Source: CAHJXG01 sp964235485 (GTDB taxonomy: Bacteria > Pseudomonadota > Alphaproteobacteria > Acetobacterales > Acetobacteraceae). Taken from it: 64,000 bases of DNA. Both the position numbers and the translations under genes were made by a program. The stretch covers positions 62,001 through 126,000 of the forward strand of contig CAXSAZ010000009.1 of the NCBI GenBank assembly GCA_964235485.1. Reading direction: 5' to 3'. Positions 8,858 through 17,012 of this stretch are shown here, one piece after another. Each line of letters begins with the position of its first letter. The stretch's first letter is position 1. The notes under the pieces were generated by a model, which ran no database searches, was not told where the DNA came from, and saw only the letters and a list, made by a program, of their open reading frames with translations.

Positions 8858-9556
8858 TCAGCGCCGCCCGGCGCCGTGGCCGAGCAGCAGGGCGGCCCCG
8901 GTCACCAGCGTGCTGAGCAGCAGCAGGACGATCCCGTAGGCGAGCGCCAACGGCAGGTCGCCCTTGCTGGTTTCGAGCGCGATGGAGGTGGTCATCGTGC
9001 GGGTGAAGCCGCGTATGTTCCCGCCCACCACCAGGATGGCGCCGACCTCCGCCACGGCGCGGCCAAAGGCGGCCAGGAACGCCGTGACCAAGCCGGCGCG
9101 GTCCATGGCGAGCACGGTCGCCGTCGCCCGCAGGCGCGGCGCGCCGTCCACCCGCAGCGCGTCGCCGTACTCGGCCCACAGCTTGGCGCAATGGCGATGC
9201 ACCAGCGCCACCGCGATCGGGAAGGCCAGCACCCCTTGCGCGAGGACCATCGCGGCAGGCGTGAACAGCAGGCCCAGCGCCCCGAGCGGGCCGGAGCGGG
9301 AAAGGGCGAGGTAGATCAGGAGGCCGACGACGACGGGCGGCAGGCCGAGCGCGGCGTTGGCCATCAGAAGCAGCCCCGCCCGGCCCGGGAAGCGCGTGGT
9401 GGCGAGCAGGGCGCCCAACGGCGCGCCGAGCGCAAACGCAAGCACGGCCGCGCTCAGGCTGACGCGCAGCGACAGCAGCACCGTCGCGGCCAATTCAGGC
9501 TCGGCGCGGGCGATCAGGTCGAAGGCAAGGAAAAGCGCACTGCCGGTATCAGCCAT
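8858..9556 (-). CDS. tupB: tungstate-type ABC permease (TupB-like)
   Basis: 232 residues, nearly all membrane helices, starting MADTGSALFLAFDLIARAEP. The cytoplasmic loop near residues 140-165 has the EAA-type coupling region (YGDALRVDGAPRLRATATVL), and GRAVAEVGAILVVGGNIRGF is characteristic of TupB/WtpB permeases. It faces tupA tail-to-tail with a 13-nt gap, whereas tupA, tupB and tupC are usually codirectional. The 240 nt upstream of its start (to 9796) hold no ATPase gene, so the nucleotide-binding subunit must be elsewhere or be shared. The length is normal for the family. Confidence 0.88.
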   Translation of the reverse strand: MADTGSALFLAFDLIARAEPELAATVLLSLRVSLSAAVLAFALGAPLGALLATTRFPGRAGLLLMANAALGLPPVVVGLLIYLALSRSGPLGALGLLFTPAAMVLAQGVLAFPIAVALVHRHCAKLWAEYGDALRVDGAPRLRATATVLAMDRAGLVTAFLAAFGRAVAEVGAILVVGGNIRGFTRTMTTSIALETSKGDLPLALAYGIVLLLLSTLVTGAALLLGHGAGRR

Positions 9557-9796
9557 GCCGGCGTGTTACCGGCCTTGCCGCCGCAACTCCATGGCGGCTC
9601 CTCGCGGGTTGTCGCAGGACACCGGATGCCACCAGGCGCCGCGCCGTTCCGTGCGCCTGTCGGCGAGGGTCAGCGTCAGTTCCGTGAAGAATGCGAGAAG
9701 GCTGCCCGCGCATCCTCCGGCGCCGGACCGACGCATTGCCGGGTGGACGCGAAGCTGCCAGCTTCTGCGCCCTCAAGCCGCACGGAGGCGCCGCGG

Positions 9797-10420
9797 ATGG
9801 ACGAGGTTGAAGGCCTGTTCCCTGTTCCCCTGCTGCGCACGCGCGGGCTGCTGGATATGGGCCTGGTCGCCGCGCTGTGCCAGCAGATCCGCGACGCGCA
9901 CACCCGCAAGAACGTGCGGTCGGGCTTGCTGTCCCATACCGAGATCGTCGGCCCCGACGCCCATGACCTGTATCGCCGGGTCAGCCACGTTGCCGGCCCC
10001 AAGCTCGTGGAGTTCGGCGTCCTGCTGTTCGGCGACCGGCTCGGCTGGGCGATCAAGGAGATGTGGACCAACGTGCTGGAGCCGGGCGGCAGCCAGTCCA
10101 TGCACGCGCACGCGAACAGCTTCGTGTCGGGCATCATCTATCTCAGCCCGTCGCACCCTTCCGCCCACACCGTTTTCGTGCGCAACCCCGGCGCCGGCGA
10201 GTTCACTTTCCGGCACAACACCCGCACGGCCCAGATGGGTCCGTTCAACGCCGGCCGGTGGGTGACGCCCGACATCGAGCCGGGGGACATGGTGCTGTTC
10301 CCAAGCTACCTGCTGCACGAGGTGCCGCGCAACCAAGGCGGGCAGCGGATCACCATGGCGTTCAACGCCATCCCGGACCGGTTGGACAGTTGGGGCTACA
10401 CCGTCAGCTTCGGTTCGTGA
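9797..10420 (+). CDS. 2-oxoglutarate/Fe(II) oxygenase-like protein (TIGR02466 type)
   Basis: 207 residues. I chose the ATG that opens MDEVEGLFPVPLLRTRGL, since upstream codons in frame do not look protein-like. The double-stranded beta-helix signature is visible: His103-Ala-His105 (SMHAHANSFVSGIIYL), a distal His174 (FPSYLLHEVPRN) and a basic residue shortly after (GGQRITMAF) that could hold the 2-oxoglutarate carboxylate. This matches small cytosolic putative prolyl/asparaginyl hydroxylase-like proteins. Target and reaction are unknown. A small exported protein gene starts 12 nt downstream. Confidence 0.78.
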   Translation: MDEVEGLFPVPLLRTRGLLDMGLVAALCQQIRDAHTRKNVRSGLLSHTEIVGPDAHDLYRRVSHVAGPKLVEFGVLLFGDRLGWAIKEMWTNVLEPGGSQSMHAHANSFVSGIIYLSPSHPSAHTVFVRNPGAGEFTFRHNTRTAQMGPFNAGRWVTPDIEPGDMVLFPSYLLHEVPRNQGGQRITMAFNAIPDRLDSWGYTVSFGS

Positions 10421-10432
10421 GGAACTGATCCG

Positions 10433-10786
10433 GTGCGCGCCGCGGCGACCGTGGGATTGGGGATCTGGGCGCTGGCCGCGACGCCGGGCGATGCTGGGGC
10501 GCAGGCGCCGCCCGATCCGCCCCGGCTCACCGGCATCATCATCGCGGGACCGCGCCGGGTGGCGATCTTCGACAGCCCGCCCGGCCAGCCCACCTCGGTT
10601 CAGGAAGGCGAGACGGTGGCGGCCTACACCGTCCGGCTGATCGGGCCGGCTGGCGTGCAGGTCGAGCGCGAAGGGCGCCGGATCAGCCTGGCGCTCACGC
10701 AATCGGCGCAGCCCGCGGCGCCCGTCGATACCGGAGGCGTCACGTTCGGCCTGGTCGTCAACCCGCGGAGGCCGCCGGACGACTGA
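10433..10786 (+). CDS. small exported protein, GspC/PulC-like domain
   Basis: 117 residues from a GTG that follows the oxygenase stop by 12 nt. The first 25 residues form a signal peptide ending near GDAGAQA. The mature part (RLTGIIIAGPRRVAIF, then EGETVAAYTVRLIGPAGV) resembles the small beta homology region of type II secretion GspC/PulC-type proteins, but no other secretion gene is nearby. It could be a stand-alone periplasmic adaptor. The assignment rests on pattern only; the gene itself is supported by its signal peptide, codon usage and close spacing. Confidence 0.6.
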   Translation: MRAAATVGLGIWALAATPGDAGAQAPPDPPRLTGIIIAGPRRVAIFDSPPGQPTSVQEGETVAAYTVRLIGPAGVQVEREGRRISLALTQSAQPAAPVDTGGVTFGLVVNPRRPPDD

Positions 10787-10818
10787 GCACTTGTTGCCCC
10801 AGGGTCCGGGCGGCAATT

Positions 10819-10899
10819 GTAGGGCGTATAAGCGGAGCGTCATACGCCGACGTGCGGCGCTGCGTGGCGGCGGAAGGCGCTGACGCTTTTCCGCCCTAC
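10819..10899. repeat. REP-like palindromic doublet, copy 1
   Basis: Two imperfect inverted arms face each other. The left arm begins GTAGGGCGTATAAGCGGAGC and the right arm ends GCTTTTCCGCCCTAC. The reverse complement of the right arm (GTAGGGCGGAAAAGCG...) aligns with the left along about 30 bases. The unit lies in the gap between the small exported protein gene and the convergent fusion gene, where it could also act as a terminator. A second copy is at 48171-48252. Confidence 0.75.
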
Positions 10900-10944
10900 C
10901 AGGGGCGCAGCCGATGGAACGGTCAAAGCAAACAGCCGCTGGCA

Positions 10945-13479
10945 TCAGGGCGCGGCGAGTCGTCCCAGCAGCCGGGACGCCTCCGAGCGGAAAGGCGCGG
11001 CGGCGGCGGTCGCGCGCAGCAAGCGGAGGCCGGCGTCGCGGTCGGACGCCAGCAGCGCCTGCGCCATGCTCAGCAGCGGCAGGTAGGCCGGGTCGAACTC
11101 GGCGCTGAGCCGCACCGAGTCCAGCAGCCCGGGTGCCGCCGCGTCCACCAACGCCCGGCCCTGCGCGCCGGCCGGAAGCCCCGCCCCGGCCTCGATGAAG
11201 CGGTCGCGCGCGTGCCGGTAGGCCGCCAAGCGGTCCGCGAGCGGCAGCAGGTGCCCGTCCCCCATCGGCGGGCCTGCATCGGGCGAGACCGCGCGCAGCA
11301 AGGCCAGCAGCCGCTCCGCCGGCGGCGCGGCCAGCGCCCGGACGTTGCGGCGCGCGTCCAGCGTCACGAACGGTGCATCGTCGGTGTTGCGCGGTCCCGG
11401 CCCGGCGAAGGCTGCGAGCGCCCGCGCGCCGGCGACGTGCAGGCCCAACACGTCCATGGGCTTCGCCAGCCCGGTCCGGCGCAGCGCCGGGCGCCATGCC
11501 GGGTCGTCCAGCCGCCTCGCCAAGGCGTCCGGGTCCAGGCGGGCCGGCCCGCGCGACCCCACCAGCGCCAGCATCGGCGTCTGCAAGCTGAAATGCGCCA
11601 GCCAGGCGGAACTGTCAGGGTAGATGTCGAGGAACGCCCGGATGATGGCGCGCAGCGACGGAAGGTCGAGCTGGTAGAGCGGGAGCCATTGGCAGAAGAC
11701 GCCGCCCTCGGCCAGCCTGGCGCGCACGGCGGCGAAGTGCTCGGTGGTGTACAGCGCGCCCGTGCCGTCCAGCGCGGGATGGAACAGGTCCGCGACGATG
11801 ACATCGTAGGTTCCGGCATCGGCGGCCACGAACCGCCTCGCGTCGGCCGCGACGATGGGCGGCAAAGGCGGGGCGCCTTGTTCGGCGAACCAGGGCAGCA
11901 GCGTGATGACCTCCGGCACCAGCTCCACGCCGGTCGCCGCAACGCCGGGCAGGGCCGCGCCGGCCAGGGTGGCGCCCGTGCCGACGCCCAGGAACAGGGC
12001 ACGTCGCGGATCGGGATGCAGCAGCAGCGGCAACTGCGCCTGCCGCCAGTCGGACCGCAGCGACCCGGTGCCGCCCATGCGGAAGTGCCCGTTCACCTCA
12101 AGGTAACGGTTGCGGTCCGCGTCCTCGACCACGCTGGCCGTCGCCGTCGCGCCTTCCCGCGTGTCGAGCAGCGCGCCGCCCGGCGGCACGCGCACGGAGG
12201 TGGAGGCCGGGGCCAGCCACAGCGCCAGCGCCGCGGCGGCCGGCACGGCGGCGGCGGGCGCCGCACGCCGGAACGGGCCGGGACAGAGCAGGAGGTAGGC
12301 CAGCGCCGCCAGCAGCAGCGCGGCCCAGGCGCCAACCGCCGGGATCAGCGCAAGCGCGGCGAGCGGCGGCGCCGCGGCTGCGCCCAGGCTGTTGACGCCG
12401 ACCGCCCAGCCCAGCGTGCCGCGCCGGTCCCGCACCGCCTGCGCCAAGCAGCCGAACAAGGCGCCCATCGCGGCCGAGGGCAGCAGGAACAGCGCCGCCG
12501 CCGCCGCCAGCTCCGCCAAAGCCCCGCCCGGTTCGGCCGCCAGGGCGAACGGGCCGAGCAGGCGGATGATCGCCGCGGTCACGAGGCAGGCCAGCGCGGT
12601 CCCGGCCAGCAAGCCGCGGAGAGCGCGCGGCCCCGGCGCGATCCCGGCACGCTGCCACGCCAAGCCGCCCAACGCGGTGCCGAGCAGGTAGGCCGCCAGC
12701 AGCGAGGCAAAGCTGTAGATGGTGTCCTGCAGCACCTGCGCGGCCAGCCGGACCACCAGGACTTCCACGGCGATGCCGAGCAGCCCGGTGACCAGCAAGG
12801 CCGCCGTCAGGCGAAAGGTCCCGATGGCGGCGCTAGGCATCGCGTTGGCGGGCGCCGGCGGCGGGGCGTCGGCCGCCGGGCCAAGCATCAGCGCCCCCAG
12901 GGCGCACGCCGCATTCACCGCCGCAAGCGCGGCCAGCGTACGGGACAGGCCAAGCCCCGGCAAAAGGACGAACACGCTGCACAGCGCCCCGGCCATCGCG
13001 CCCGCGGTGTTGGCCCCATAGACACCGGCTGCGACGCGGGCCTGCTGCTGGACCGAGGCCGACAAACGCTCCAACGCGATCAGCGTGCCGCCCATGGCGG
13101 CCGTCGCGGGCAGCAAAACAAGCGCCGGCAGCGCGAAGCCGACCGCCCAAAGCAGCGCCGGCTGCGGCGCCGTGCCGAGCAGCGCCGGCAACGTCCGGGC
13201 CGCGGCGGGGATCAGCCAGATGCTGGCCACGGCCCAGGCCGCGATCACCGCTTCCAGCAAGGCGTAGGCGTGCCGGGCGCTCCGTGCCCGGCGGATCGCG
13301 CCGTCGAGCGCAAAAGCGCCCAGCGCCAGGCCGCCGAAGAACCCGGTGACGACGCCCAGCACAGCCATCATCTCGGTGCCGAGCGCCAAGGCCAGCATCC
13401 GGGTCCAAACGACCTCGTAGGCCAGCCCGGCAAAACCGGACGCCGCGACGACCGGGACCAACAGGATGGAAGCGCGCAC
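10945..13479 (-). CDS. polytopic membrane protein fused to a spermidine-synthase-like methyltransferase fold
   Basis: 844 residues from a GTG start. The first roughly 430 residues are successive hydrophobic helices (it opens MRASILLVPVVAASGFAGLA, then YEVVWTRM, typical of this fusion family). The following soluble part has the SAM/dcSAM-type nucleotide fold: LFLGVGTGATLAGAALPGV, then VELVPEV, and YDVIVADLFHPALDGTGALY. The C-terminal 200 residues are helical and TPR-like. Such proteins are annotated as fused spermidine synthase/MFS-like, but polyamine synthesis has not been shown for most. Converges on the exported-protein gene at 10433; a REP element lies between. Confidence 0.82.
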   Translation of the reverse strand: MRASILLVPVVAASGFAGLAYEVVWTRMLALALGTEMMAVLGVVTGFFGGLALGAFALDGAIRRARSARHAYALLEAVIAAWAVASIWLIPAAARTLPALLGTAPQPALLWAVGFALPALVLLPATAAMGGTLIALERLSASVQQQARVAAGVYGANTAGAMAGALCSVFVLLPGLGLSRTLAALAAVNAACALGALMLGPAADAPPPAPANAMPSAAIGTFRLTAALLVTGLLGIAVEVLVVRLAAQVLQDTIYSFASLLAAYLLGTALGGLAWQRAGIAPGPRALRGLLAGTALACLVTAAIIRLLGPFALAAEPGGALAELAAAAALFLLPSAAMGALFGCLAQAVRDRRGTLGWAVGVNSLGAAAAPPLAALALIPAVGAWAALLLAALAYLLLCPGPFRRAAPAAAVPAAAALALWLAPASTSVRVPPGGALLDTREGATATASVVEDADRNRYLEVNGHFRMGGTGSLRSDWRQAQLPLLLHPDPRRALFLGVGTGATLAGAALPGVAATGVELVPEVITLLPWFAEQGAPPLPPIVAADARRFVAADAGTYDVIVADLFHPALDGTGALYTTEHFAAVRARLAEGGVFCQWLPLYQLDLPSLRAIIRAFLDIYPDSSAWLAHFSLQTPMLALVGSRGPARLDPDALARRLDDPAWRPALRRTGLAKPMDVLGLHVAGARALAAFAGPGPRNTDDAPFVTLDARRNVRALAAPPAERLLALLRAVSPDAGPPMGDGHLLPLADRLAAYRHARDRFIEAGAGLPAGAQGRALVDAAAPGLLDSVRLSAEFDPAYLPLLSMAQALLASDRDAGLRLLRATAAAAPFRSEASRLLGRLAAP

Positions 13480-13511
13480 CGGACCTGCCTGGGGCGAAGA
13501 GCCGGAGGGCT

Positions 13512-13829
13512 TCAGTCCGGGTTATCCGGGCCGTAGCCGTCCAGGACCTCGCCGGGATAAAGCTGGTAAGGGCGCACGCGGATCGTGCGGATGGCGCGCG
13601 CGACGAGGTGGTGGCACTCGTCCGCATCGCCCGCCGCTATTTCGGCCAGGGCGGTGTCCAGGTCGTTCTCGGCGAAGCGGCGCGACAGGTCGCCCTGCGG
13701 CATCGTTTGGGCGCGTGCGCGCACGGCGGCGACGCTGGCCATGCAGGCCTGCTGGTCGTCCTTTGCCCAAGCCGAATGGGCGGTAGCGGCAAGCATCGCG
13801 GCGCCAAGTATCAGGGTGCGGCCAGTCAT
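13512..13829 (-). CDS. small exported protein of unknown function
   Basis: 105 residues. A clear signal peptide (MTGRTLILGAAMLAATAHSA, cleavage around WA-KD) precedes a short helical domain with two cysteines (QQACMASVAA and DADECHHLVA) that could form one disulfide. It starts 32 nt upstream of the 844-aa fusion gene on the same strand, so co-transcription is likely. I recognise no family. The signal sequence, paired cysteines and normal codon use support a real gene. Confidence 0.72.
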   Translation of the reverse strand: MTGRTLILGAAMLAATAHSAWAKDDQQACMASVAAVRARAQTMPQGDLSRRFAENDLDTALAEIAAGDADECHHLVARAIRTIRVRPYQLYPGEVLDGYGPDNPD

Positions 13830-13894
13830 GGTGGGCTTTCAAGAACGGTGGAGGCGGCGGTTGGGTCACTCCGCCGCCCGTCCGCCGAGTGCGG

Positions 13895-13953
13895 CCGATG
13901 GGTTGCACCCAGTCCTACGCGACCCATGCCGTAGGATGGGTGCGACCCATCGG
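13895..13953. repeat. palindromic intergenic repeat (second type)
   Basis: CCGATGGGTTGCACCCAGTC begins the left arm at 13895. The right arm, from GTAGGATGGG to CGACCCATCGG at 13953, is its near-perfect reverse complement over about 24 bases, with a 12-base loop. Each arm also contains a smaller hairpin (GGGT..ACCC). It sits between two minus-strand genes, just after the DUF3604-like gene, and could end or stabilise that transcript. It differs in sequence from the REP doublets at 10819 and 48171. Confidence 0.75.
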
Positions 13954-13985
13954 CGGATGACAGTCCTTCAACCAAGCCGTCCGTA

Positions 13986-15920
13986 TCAGTTCGCCGCGGA
14001 CAAGGTCTTGACCAGGCTGGCCGCCAGGTCGGCGTTGGTTTCGACCAGAAGCTTCGGCTGCCCGGCGGGACGGATGAAGATCGGGTTGGCGTAGAACCAA
14101 AGGTTCGACCAGGCCTCGATATCGAAGTCCACCCGCCGCGTGCCGTCGATGATCGGCAGGTGCGCCGGGCAGGCCGGATCGTCGCAGGCAACGTTGTCGA
14201 TGTTGGTGTCGGCCAGCGGGTTGCCCTGGCTGTCCGTGACGTTGGGCACCGCCGGCGGCACGTTGGTGCCCCGGGCGCGCACGTAGATGGGGGTGCTGCC
14301 CGCAACCAGCGTCGTGGTGAACTCCATCCGCATGTTGCCGTTGGACAGCAGGGTCGAGTTCAGGTTGTTCTTGTTGAAGGTTTCCAGGATCCGCGCCGAC
14401 GGGTTGTAAACCGTTTCCGTCTTGTTCGGCATCGCGTAGTTGGCGTCGGTCGGTGGGATCACCCCGGTGATGTCGCCGGTGATCAGGTCAACATGGTCCA
14501 GCGCCGGCTTGTCGAGCGGCTGGAACACGCCGACCTGCCTCAGCAACGGGTTGCTGAAGCTGTAGGGGCTGTTGTTGCTCGCGGGCACCACCATCCGCAT
14601 GGTCATCGTAACCGTGTCGCCCGGCTTGACCTCCAGCGTTTGGCCCATGGTCCTGGTCACGCCGTTGGCGCTGGCGGTGAAGCTGAAGTTCTGGTTGATC
14701 AACTGGCCGTTGACCGAGAAGCTGTTGCCGGAGCGCATCCCGTCCAGCACGCTCTGCGCCCGGAACGCCGACTGGTTCGGCACATACAGCCGGGTGTACT
14801 CGCCGGGGAAGAAGTCCGCCGTCGAGGCGCGGTCGCGCGCGCCGAAAATCCCCCGCTGGTGCCAGTCGGAACTGATGAAGATGAAGAAGTTGCGCCCCTC
14901 GCCGAGCATCCCGTCCCACAGCCCGCCGACCTTGGCGGTGTAAAGCCCGTTGCCGCCATAGGTCGCGCCGCCCGACGAGGCCGCGGAATAGGAATGGTTC
15001 GACTCCGCGAAGTGGCCCGGCGCCTCGATGCCAAAGGCGACGGTGGGGCCGGCGTTGTTGAAGTCGCGGAAATGCTCGACGTTGTAGCCGGCGCTGGTGG
15101 TCGGGCTGAACGGCCCGGCCCGTTCGGTGTGCGTCGGCACGTAATACGAGGTCAAGGGCGCGTTCGCCTGCAGCCACGTCACGCTCTGGACGGCCTTGGC
15201 GTGGCCGGCGGTCCCGTTGTTGTCGAAGCTCTTGCCGGTCCAGACCGGGTTGTTGCTGGCGTCCACCGGACCCAGCGTGTCCATGTCGGCGCGGTCGAAG
15301 CGGAACTCGAACTCGCTCATCCGGTCGGCATTGCCCACGCCCGCAACCGGGAACTGCCCGTTGATGACGGCGGTGTCCGAGTGCTCGTGGCCGGGCACGA
15401 TGGACTCCAGGCCCTCGATGGCGACCTTCTTGAACTGCTTGGATTTCGCGATGATGATGGGATACTCGACCTCGCGGATCGACTGCCAGCGATACATGGC
15501 GGCCCGGGGCGGCGGCGGGTTGGGCACGTCGCCTTTCAGCGCGGTGATGGTGATGTCCTGGATGGTCTGGCCCAGCGTGTCCGTCCAATACGTCGTCGTG
15601 TTGCCCGGCAGGTTGGCGCTGGTGTCGCTGAACCGGCAGTCGCGGTTGCCGGACCCGCCGTGGTTGCCGTGGGTGAACCAATCCAGGTCGAAGTTCGGGA
15701 TGCCGTTCGTCGTCCCGGTCCCCAGCGCGCGGTTCAGCAGGTAGCTGGTCGCCACCGTGCCGTCCGTGCAGGTCGTATGGTTGTGCATGTCGCCCGCCAC
15801 ATAGGGCGAGTTGCGCGCGAAGGGCTTGGCCGGCACCCAGTCCTGGGCCGCGGCAGGCCCGGCCAGCCCCCATGTGGCTGACGCGACACCGGTAAGGAGC
15901 AGGGGCAAGCGGGACGACAT
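13986..15920 (-). CDS. exported PHP-like metal-dependent hydrolase family (DUF3604-like)
   Basis: 644 residues with a signal peptide (MSSRLPLLLTGVASATWGLA, cleavage near AAAQ). The PHP-type metal motif Asp44-Met-His46-Asn-His48 (VAGDMHNHTTCTDG) lies at the mature N-terminus, and further candidate metal ligands follow in DWFTHGNHGG, PTHTERAG, AESNHSYS and SSDWHQRG. PHP domains hydrolyse phosphoesters with several divalent metals. The C-terminal third looks like beta-sandwich. It diverges from a parvulin-like gene and three HupE/UreJ genes, a neighbourhood I recall around DUF3604 proteins in other Proteobacteria. The substrate is unknown. Confidence 0.78.
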   Translation of the reverse strand: MSSRLPLLLTGVASATWGLAGPAAAQDWVPAKPFARNSPYVAGDMHNHTTCTDGTVATSYLLNRALGTGTTNGIPNFDLDWFTHGNHGGSGNRDCRFSDTSANLPGNTTTYWTDTLGQTIQDITITALKGDVPNPPPPRAAMYRWQSIREVEYPIIIAKSKQFKKVAIEGLESIVPGHEHSDTAVINGQFPVAGVGNADRMSEFEFRFDRADMDTLGPVDASNNPVWTGKSFDNNGTAGHAKAVQSVTWLQANAPLTSYYVPTHTERAGPFSPTTSAGYNVEHFRDFNNAGPTVAFGIEAPGHFAESNHSYSAASSGGATYGGNGLYTAKVGGLWDGMLGEGRNFFIFISSDWHQRGIFGARDRASTADFFPGEYTRLYVPNQSAFRAQSVLDGMRSGNSFSVNGQLINQNFSFTASANGVTRTMGQTLEVKPGDTVTMTMRMVVPASNNSPYSFSNPLLRQVGVFQPLDKPALDHVDLITGDITGVIPPTDANYAMPNKTETVYNPSARILETFNKNNLNSTLLSNGNMRMEFTTTLVAGSTPIYVRARGTNVPPAVPNVTDSQGNPLADTNIDNVACDDPACPAHLPIIDGTRRVDFDIEAWSNLWFYANPIFIRPAGQPKLLVETNADLAASLVKTLSAAN

Positions 15921-16119
15921 GGGCGGAACCTCCGGATCGATTGACCAGCAGCAAAAGGTAAAACACGCCTAACATACCCAGGCCCCGTGGCGAGCCGCGG
16001 GACGGCGACGGTTGGGTGAAGATTTGATGACGCCGGGGAATGACGGGTGACAGGCGGGAGCGCAGGCGGCATTGGACGGCCCGCGGAGCGCGGCGCACGC
16101 GCTGCCGAGGGGATCACCA

Positions 16120-17010
16120 ATGATCAACAATGGCATTCCCGCGGGCGTCGCTGGCCAGGGCGGCAGCCCCAAGCCTGCCGCGTCCGCCCGTGCGGCTGGC
16201 CCCGGCCATGCGGTCCGTGCGGTGTTGCGCGTCCTTCGGCGCGAGCCGCTGGTGCATTTCTTCCTGCTGGGCGGCCTGATCTTCGCAGCCGATGCCGTGC
16301 TGCATCCGCCGGACCGCAGCGAGCGCGTCATCACCGTCACCCGGGCCATGCGGCAGGCCATGAGCGAGAACTTCGACGAGGACCGGGAACGCCAAGCGAC
16401 CGGCGCCGAGCTTGATGCCATGGTCGAGAACTGGGTGGCGAGCGAGATCCTTTACCGCGAAGGCAAGGCGCTCGGCGTTGACCGCGGCGACGACACGATC
16501 CGCGACCGCATCGCCTTCAAGCTGCAATTGCTGATCTTCAGCCAGATCGACCCGCCGCCGGCGACCGAGGCCGGCCTGCGCGACTGGTTCGCCGCCAACC
16601 ACGACCGCTTCGATGAGCCGGAGCGGGTCAGCTTCTACCTCGGCCCGCCCACGGACGAGGCGACCGCGCGCCGCCGGCTCGCCGAGGTGCTGGACGGCCA
16701 GGAGCCTGCTGACCTGCAGCGCAAGACCCGCGCCATGGTCGGCCGCCCGGTGTCCAGCCTGGCGCCCTCCTTCGGCCCGGGGTTCCGCGACGGGCTATTG
16801 GCGCTGCCACAGGAGCAATGGGCCGTGCTGCAATCGGTGGAAGGCTGGCACCTGGTCCGCGTCGATAGCCGCCGACCCGCGGTCCTCGCCCGCTTCGAGG
16901 ATGTCCAGGACGAGGCGGTGCGGACCTGGAAAACCGACGAAACCCGCAAGCGCGCCTGGGAAGCGGTGAAGCGGCTCCGGGCCAACTACACCGTGCGCTA
17001 CGAGCCATAG
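16120..17010 (+). CDS. membrane-anchored parvulin-like peptidyl-prolyl isomerase
   Basis: 296 residues from the ATG preceded by GAGGGG; an in-frame ATG 48 nt earlier lacks such a site. After a short cytoplasmic segment, one helix (LVHFFLLGGLIFAADAVL) anchors the protein, followed by a SurA/PpiD-like helical chaperone region (VENWVASEILYREGKALGVD) and a PpiC-type domain (ERVSFYLGP, ending WHLVRVDSRRP). The rotamase domain is short, so isomerase activity is uncertain; a periplasmic chaperone role is as likely. It is separated from the HupE-like gene by two bases, indicating one transcript and probably a shared task in assembly of exported or membrane partners. Confidence 0.78.
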   Translation: MINNGIPAGVAGQGGSPKPAASARAAGPGHAVRAVLRVLRREPLVHFFLLGGLIFAADAVLHPPDRSERVITVTRAMRQAMSENFDEDRERQATGAELDAMVENWVASEILYREGKALGVDRGDDTIRDRIAFKLQLLIFSQIDPPPATEAGLRDWFAANHDRFDEPERVSFYLGPPTDEATARRRLAEVLDGQEPADLQRKTRAMVGRPVSSLAPSFGPGFRDGLLALPQEQWAVLQSVEGWHLVRVDSRRPAVLARFEDVQDEAVRTWKTDETRKRAWEAVKRLRANYTVRYEP

Positions 17011-17012
17011 GG

